Shown here: positions 6,683-9,428 of the stretch, one piece after another | Layout: each line of letters opens with the position of its first letter | Position numbering within the stretch: position 1 is the first letter of the stretch | Origin: Candidatus Latescibacterota bacterium | GTDB taxonomy: Bacteria > JAAXHH01 > JACQVL01 | Length of the DNA stretch: 9,428 nt | Reading direction: 5' to 3' | Assembly (NCBI GenBank): GCA_016209865.1 | Contig: JACQVL010000345.1 | Coordinates: forward strand, 1-9,428 | Position numbers and translations under genes: made by a program | The notes under the pieces: generated by a model | Told to the model about the DNA's origin: nothing | Seen by the model: the letters and a program-made list of their open reading frames with translations, nothing else | Database searches by the model: none

Positions 6683-6760
6683 TCACCACAAAGACACAAA
6701 GGGCACAAAGTAGAGAACAGGAATTTGGACCCCTTTGTGTTCTTTGTGCCTTTGTGGTGA
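6683..6760. repeat. CACAAAG/CTTTGTG inverted repeat in the flavoprotein-isomerase gap
   Basis: The arms are 6683-6710 (TCACCACAAAGACACAAAGG...) and 6733-6760 (...TTTGTGCCTTTGTGGTGA), 28 bases with three mismatches, around a 22-base loop. Each arm is itself a loose tandem of CACAAAG. On the minus-strand transcript one mismatch is a G-U pair, so the hairpin should be stable. It fills most of the gap, ending 18 nt before the isomerase ATG, just upstream of its ribosome site. I recall TTTGTGCCTTTGTGGTGA as a dispersed intergenic repeat in many environmental bacterial genomes. Confidence 0.88.
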
Positions 6761-6777
6761 GAAGCGTTGATCGTCGA

Positions 6778-8109
6778 TCACCGAAGACACCCCTCTTTCC
6801 TCAAAATATCCCCCGCGATCGCGTACGTCGTCCCGTGCATGGCGATGACGACCAGGCCCATCCCCTCCGCTAAATAGCCGCCCGGGTATAGGTTGGGGAT
6901 ATCAATCGATTCGTAGTTGTGCGGATGGACGCGCATCTGGTGGCACTGGAACCGGTAGTTGTCGTACTTCTCGACGAGCTGGAGGGGCGGGAACCCCTGA
7001 AAGGGTGAATAATCCACGATCCCGCCGATTTCGATCACGACATGATCGACGTCGAGGGTTCGCGCATGGCCGTTGTGCGAGACGAGCACACGCCCGCCCG
7101 TCGTCCCGCCGTCGATCTGGCGGACGTGACTGCCGTACAACGTCTCGAACCGCCGGTCACGGCTTTCGATGATGTCCGCCATCCGGGCGTAGTAGGGCAG
7201 GCCGTCCCGGCTGTCGCTGATGAGCCGCCAGTGGTGCTCCTCGTTCTGGCGCATGACGTAGGACACCTGCTTGCCCGCGTCGTACAGCTCAGTCGCCGCC
7301 CAGTCGGACGACCGGCCCCCGCCGATGACCGCGACCCGCTCGCCGGGGAAATCCTCCGGCCTGTCGTACTGGTTCGTCACGAACGGCAGGTCTTCGCCCG
7401 GGACGTTCAGTCGCCGGAGGATGCACCGCTGCCCGACGGCGTACAGGAGAGACCGGCTGGTGTAGCGCCGTTCTTCTCCGGTCTGCATCTGCCGGCTCGT
7501 GACCAGGAACCCTTTCGCATCAGGCTCGATCCGGATGACCTCCTCGTCCGTCCGCATCCGGGTCGTCTGGCCGAACCGTTCGGGGATGCGGTGGTAGTAG
7601 TCGATCAGGTCGCGTTTGCAGATGAGCGCGTTCATGTCGAACGGCCGGTCCGTCTCTGCGGCATACTGCGCGAGCGGGTAGAACGCTAATTCCATCCAGT
7701 GGCCGGGGGACAGGGTCAGGAGGTTCGCCGGGACGTTGTTCCAGAGACCGCCAGCCGGCTCGCGCGAGAGCAACAGATAGTCGAGAGGTTCGGCTGGCCG
7801 GAAATCGAGGCCGATCTGGTCGAGTCCCTGAAACCGCTGGGACGGATGGTGGAGCAGCCGGAAGAGATCGACCGGCGAGACGCCCGTCCGGACGAGGGCG
7901 GGGAAGTCGAGCGCCAGGAGCGAGCCCGGATGTCTCCGCAGGTATGCCGCTAATTGAGGGTGGCGTGACTCGAAGAGCGCGCTTTCCCGGTAGAACGGAT
8001 GCCAGCCGCCCAACACGACGGCGAGCGCCAGTCCGGCCGGCCCGCCGCCGACGATGAGGACGGTATGGTGTTCGGGTTTGGCGTAGGGGCGAAGCATTCG
8101 CTGCTCCAT
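6778..8109 (-). CDS. FAD/NAD(P)-dependent oxidoreductase, OSGIN-like
   Basis: This 443-residue flavoprotein has two dinucleotide-binding folds. The FAD site is VLIVGGGPAGLALA (17-30). A second fold at VAVIGGGRSSDWAATEL (259-275) probably binds NADPH, with serine in place of the last glycine. The stretch LLTLSPGHWMEL (130-141) resembles the LTLS.G.WMELP segment that I associate with OSGIN1/OKL38 flavoproteins, relatives of N-hydroxylating and Baeyer-Villiger monooxygenases. The C-terminus, GGYLAEGMGLVVIAMHGTTYAIAGDILR, looks like the usual final FAD contact. No signal peptide or membrane segment is seen, so it should be cytosolic. The substrate cannot be read from sequence. I prefer ATG 8107-8109, with AGGA 7 nt upstream; an internal ATG at 8095-8097 is possible. 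Residues 4-9 (RMLRPY) are encoded by one arm of an inverted repeat. It follows the epimerase gene by 56 bp and may be cotranscribed with it. Confidence 0.85.
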   Translation of the reverse strand: MEQRMLRPYAKPEHHTVLIVGGGPAGLALAVVLGGWHPFYRESALFESRHPQLAAYLRRHPGSLLALDFPALVRTGVSPVDLFRLLHHPSQRFQGLDQIGLDFRPAEPLDYLLLSREPAGGLWNNVPANLLTLSPGHWMELAFYPLAQYAAETDRPFDMNALICKRDLIDYYHRIPERFGQTTRMRTDEEVIRIEPDAKGFLVTSRQMQTGEERRYTSRSLLYAVGQRCILRRLNVPGEDLPFVTNQYDRPEDFPGERVAVIGGGRSSDWAATELYDAGKQVSYVMRQNEEHHWRLISDSRDGLPYYARMADIIESRDRRFETLYGSHVRQIDGGTTGGRVLVSHNGHARTLDVDHVVIEIGGIVDYSPFQGFPPLQLVEKYDNYRFQCHQMRVHPHNYESIDIPNLYPGGYLAEGMGLVVIAMHGTTYAIAGDILRKEGCLR

Positions 8110-8155
8110 TCAAGGTTCCTGGTCATTAGTTGTCCGCTGAATGCTTCGCCCCTAC
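8083..8155. repeat. GTAGGGGCGAAGCATTC inverted repeat enclosing the flavoprotein start
   Basis: GTAGGGGCGAAGCATTC (8083-8099) and its exact complement (8139-8155) form a 17-bp perfect stem with a 39-nt loop. On the minus-strand transcript the loop holds the ribosome site and the ATG (8107-8109) of the flavoprotein gene, and the 3' arm lies inside its coding region. I recall TAGGGGCGAAGCATTC as a dispersed repeat in several environmental lineages. Confidence 0.88.
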
Positions 8156-8165
8156 CCGATCGCCC

Positions 8166-9134
8166 TTACACCGCACCGATGCGACGCAGGTACGCCACAC
8201 TCTCCTCGAACTCCCGCGTCTCGTACGCGGCCAGGGCTTCCGGTGATTCTTTCCGTTCCCACGGCGTCCGCCAGTCTTCGGCCGCTGGACGGGCCTTCTG
8301 CCAGTACAGCCGCAAGTGCGGGAGCATGTCGGTGATCGGCCGCACCGGGAATTCAGCCCAGTAATCGTCCGCTAAGAGCCGGACGTGGCGGGCTTCCAGC
8401 GCGCCCAGCTCGATCGTCTTGGTGAGGGACGGATGGTGCTGATCGAAGAGAGCCAACAGCGCGGGAAAATCCACGGCACCCCGGCCGAGCGCGCACCGGG
8501 CCATCCGGTAGCCCTCTGGAGTCGGATGGAGGGTATAATCCTTCAGATGCACGTTCTTGATGAACGGCATCAGCCGGGTGACATACTCGACCGGTTCCTC
8601 GCATACCGCCAGGACGTTGCCGGTGTCCAGATTGATTCCGACCTGATCGCTGTTCAACTCGTCGCACAGCCAGAGCAGGTCGTGAGAGGTGGCGTCCGAG
8701 TGGTTCTCGACGGCGATCGTGATCCCGTGCTCCTTCGCGATGGGCAGGGCGTCTCGAAGGTATCCGAGGCAGGTCCGAAGATGCTCCGGCCATCGTCCAG
8801 CCATCGGCCGGCGGTCGCCGCCTAAAATCCCGCTCAGGATGACGCGCAGGGTCGGCGTACCCAGCCCGTGCGCCACCGGGATGAGCCGGCGGAGCATGTC
8901 GGGCTTGACCGGCCCGCCGTCCGCCACGATGAAGAGGGAGCGCTCGGCCGCGGACTGCCGCGCGCGCTGTAACGTCTCCTCGCGCAAGTCCGGCAGGCAA
9001 TGCTCCGGGGGAAACTCCACCCCGGCCAGGCCGTGGCGCGCCGCCAGGTCGATCAACGCGAACGCGTCGTACCCGGCCGTCCCCATGAACCCGCCGAGAT
9101 GACTGAACGTATACGCACACAGACCGGTTGGCAT
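8166..9134 (-). CDS. Sugar phosphate isomerase/epimerase-type TIM barrel
   Basis: This 322-residue protein belongs to the AP-endonuclease-2-like (xylose isomerase-like) TIM barrels. The likely divalent-metal ligands sit at strand ends: E143 in AVENHSD (141-147), D170 in NLDTGN (168-173), H196 in NVHLKD (194-199) and E242 in TIELGA (240-245). The N-terminal strand GLCAYTFSH and the element LAGVEFPPEH (36-45) are typical. Members act as epimerases, isomerases or dehydratases on sugars, inositols or keto acids; the exact substrate cannot be assigned. The start is ATG 9132-9134, with GAGGAG 6 nt upstream; an ATG at 9192-9194 would add 20 residues translated from an intergenic repeat and lacks a ribosome site. 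It lies between a dehydrogenase and a flavoprotein on the same strand, which suggests a small catabolic set for a sugar or polyol (inference). It ends with TAA at 8166-8168. Confidence 0.87.
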   Translation of the reverse strand: MPTGLCAYTFSHLGGFMGTAGYDAFALIDLAARHGLAGVEFPPEHCLPDLREETLQRARQSAAERSLFIVADGGPVKPDMLRRLIPVAHGLGTPTLRVILSGILGGDRRPMAGRWPEHLRTCLGYLRDALPIAKEHGITIAVENHSDATSHDLLWLCDELNSDQVGINLDTGNVLAVCEEPVEYVTRLMPFIKNVHLKDYTLHPTPEGYRMARCALGRGAVDFPALLALFDQHHPSLTKTIELGALEARHVRLLADDYWAEFPVRPITDMLPHLRLYWQKARPAAEDWRTPWERKESPEALAAYETREFEESVAYLRRIGAV

Positions 9135-9140
9135 GGTGGA

Positions 9141-9146
9141 CTCCTC
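9141..9146 (-). promoter_or_regulatory. Ribosome-binding site fixing the epimerase start
   Basis: GAGGAG on the minus strand lies 6 nt before ATG 9132-9134. This near-ideal site decides against the upstream in-frame ATG at 9194. Confidence 0.8.
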
Positions 9147-9158
9147 GAAGTGAAGAAT

Positions 9159-9237
9159 GTATGGGAGTATGGGGGTATGGGCGTAGAGGAACATTCGTCA
9201 TTCTTCTTTTTTCTCCCATACTCCCACACTCCCATAC
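9159..9237. repeat. CCCATACT 8-bp-period inverted repeat in the dehydrogenase-epimerase gap
   Basis: GTATGGGAGTATGGGGGTATGGG (split here: GTATGGGAGTATG then GGGGTATGGG, 9159-9181) pairs with the 23 bases at 9215-9237 with two mismatches, around a 33-nt loop. Each arm is three units of an 8-base repeat (TATGGGAG type). The loop carries a run of adenines on the minus strand (GAGAAAAAAGAAG). The pair spans most of the 112-bp gap between the SDR stop and the epimerase ribosome site. Confidence 0.87.
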
Positions 9238-9246
9238 GTCTTTTCA

Positions 9247-9428
9247 TTAACTCCTTGGTTGCTGTCCTTGCACGCAATACCCGCCGTCACACCGGATGTC
9301 CGTCGCCGTGATGTCGCTCGATTCGTCGCTGGCGAGGAAGACGAACACGGCCGCCACCTCGTCGATCGTCGCCACGCGGCCGATCGGGTGGAGGGCATCG
9401 AACGCGCGACGGGCGGCCGCCGGGTCAG
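9247..9428 (-). CDS. Short-chain dehydrogenase/reductase, C-terminal 59 residues
   Basis: An open minus-strand frame enters from the right edge and ends with TAA at 9247-9249. It reads [20 protein letters not shown], then [20 protein letters not shown] and [13 protein letters not shown]. The order P.GR.AT.DE.A....FLASD.S..IT...I..DGGY is the classical C-terminus of NAD(P)-dependent short-chain dehydrogenases: the substrate-loop end, the FLAS(D/E) helix and the DGG strand. The nucleotide-binding motif and catalytic Ser-Tyr-Lys lie outside the window, so substrate and cofactor are unknown. It is 112 bp upstream of the epimerase gene on the same strand, so it may act on the same sugar or polyol. 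Confidence 0.88.
   Translation of the reverse strand, partial: DPAAARRAFDALHPIGRVATIDEVAAVFVFLASDESSDITATDIRCDGGYCVQGQQPRS

Noticed and set aside
6768-6780. Small palindrome TGATCGTCGATCA at the flavoprotein stop
   Set aside because: Only 6-bp arms around one base; could be chance in GC-rich DNA, and no second copy was seen.
9135-9194. 20-residue N-terminal extension of the epimerase from ATG 9192-9194
   Set aside because: The extension is translated intergenic repeat (HTPILPY) and lacks a ribosome site; the ATG at 9134 has GAGGAG at ideal spacing.

Overview
This 9.4 kb window is GC-rich (roughly 60% by eye) bacterial DNA. Every gene I can support lies on the minus strand, so transcription runs from high to low coordinates. 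In transcription order they are: the 3' end of a short-chain dehydrogenase (9247-9428), a TIM-barrel sugar phosphate isomerase/epimerase (8166-9134), an OSGIN-like FAD/NAD(P) oxidoreductase (6778-8109), a bifunctional phosphoglucose/phosphomannose isomerase (5582-6664), a 1460-residue four-domain lipid enzyme (982-5364), a HAD-IB phosphatase (219-911), and the first 44 codons of a probable zinc-type alcohol dehydrogenase (1-132). No rRNA, tRNA, CRISPR array, transposase or phage gene is visible. The gene mix and the many short intergenic repeats suggest an uncultured environmental bacterium, such as a metagenome-assembled genome of a poorly sampled phylum. The window contains no marker gene, so I do not name a phylum.

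The window falls into two parts. The right part (5582-9428) holds carbohydrate and redox enzymes: dehydrogenase, epimerase, flavoprotein and sugar-phosphate isomerase. The left part (1-5508) looks like a lipid module. It starts at a good sigma70-like promoter (TTGACA-N16-TATATT, 5480-5507) in the largest gap of the window. The large enzyme joins a fatty acyl reductase, an acyl-activating AMP-binding domain, a carrier protein with an intact phosphopantetheine serine, and a PlsC acyltransferase. This set of domains resembles myxobacterial ElbD, linked to ether-lipid formation. The following HAD-IB phosphatase and alcohol dehydrogenase would suit handling of phosphorylated glycerolipids and fatty alcohols or aldehydes. 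This pathway reading is inference.

The most unusual feature is the intergenic DNA. Nearly every gap carries its own short repeat, usually as an inverted pair close to the gene borders. There are a 7-bp-period ACTCGTC family (gaps at 133-218, 912-981 and 5365-5581), a TTTGTG/CACAAAG family (6683-6760), a GTAGGGGCGAAGCATTC family (8083-8155), an 8-bp-period CCCATACT family (9159-9237) and a CATTCCCGC/GCGGGAAT hairpin (5432-5451). The ACTCGTC family runs into the 3' ends of three genes and supplies their stop codons. In two of them, which are unrelated, it also supplies nearly identical C-terminal tails (VVTSDK, AVTSDQ).
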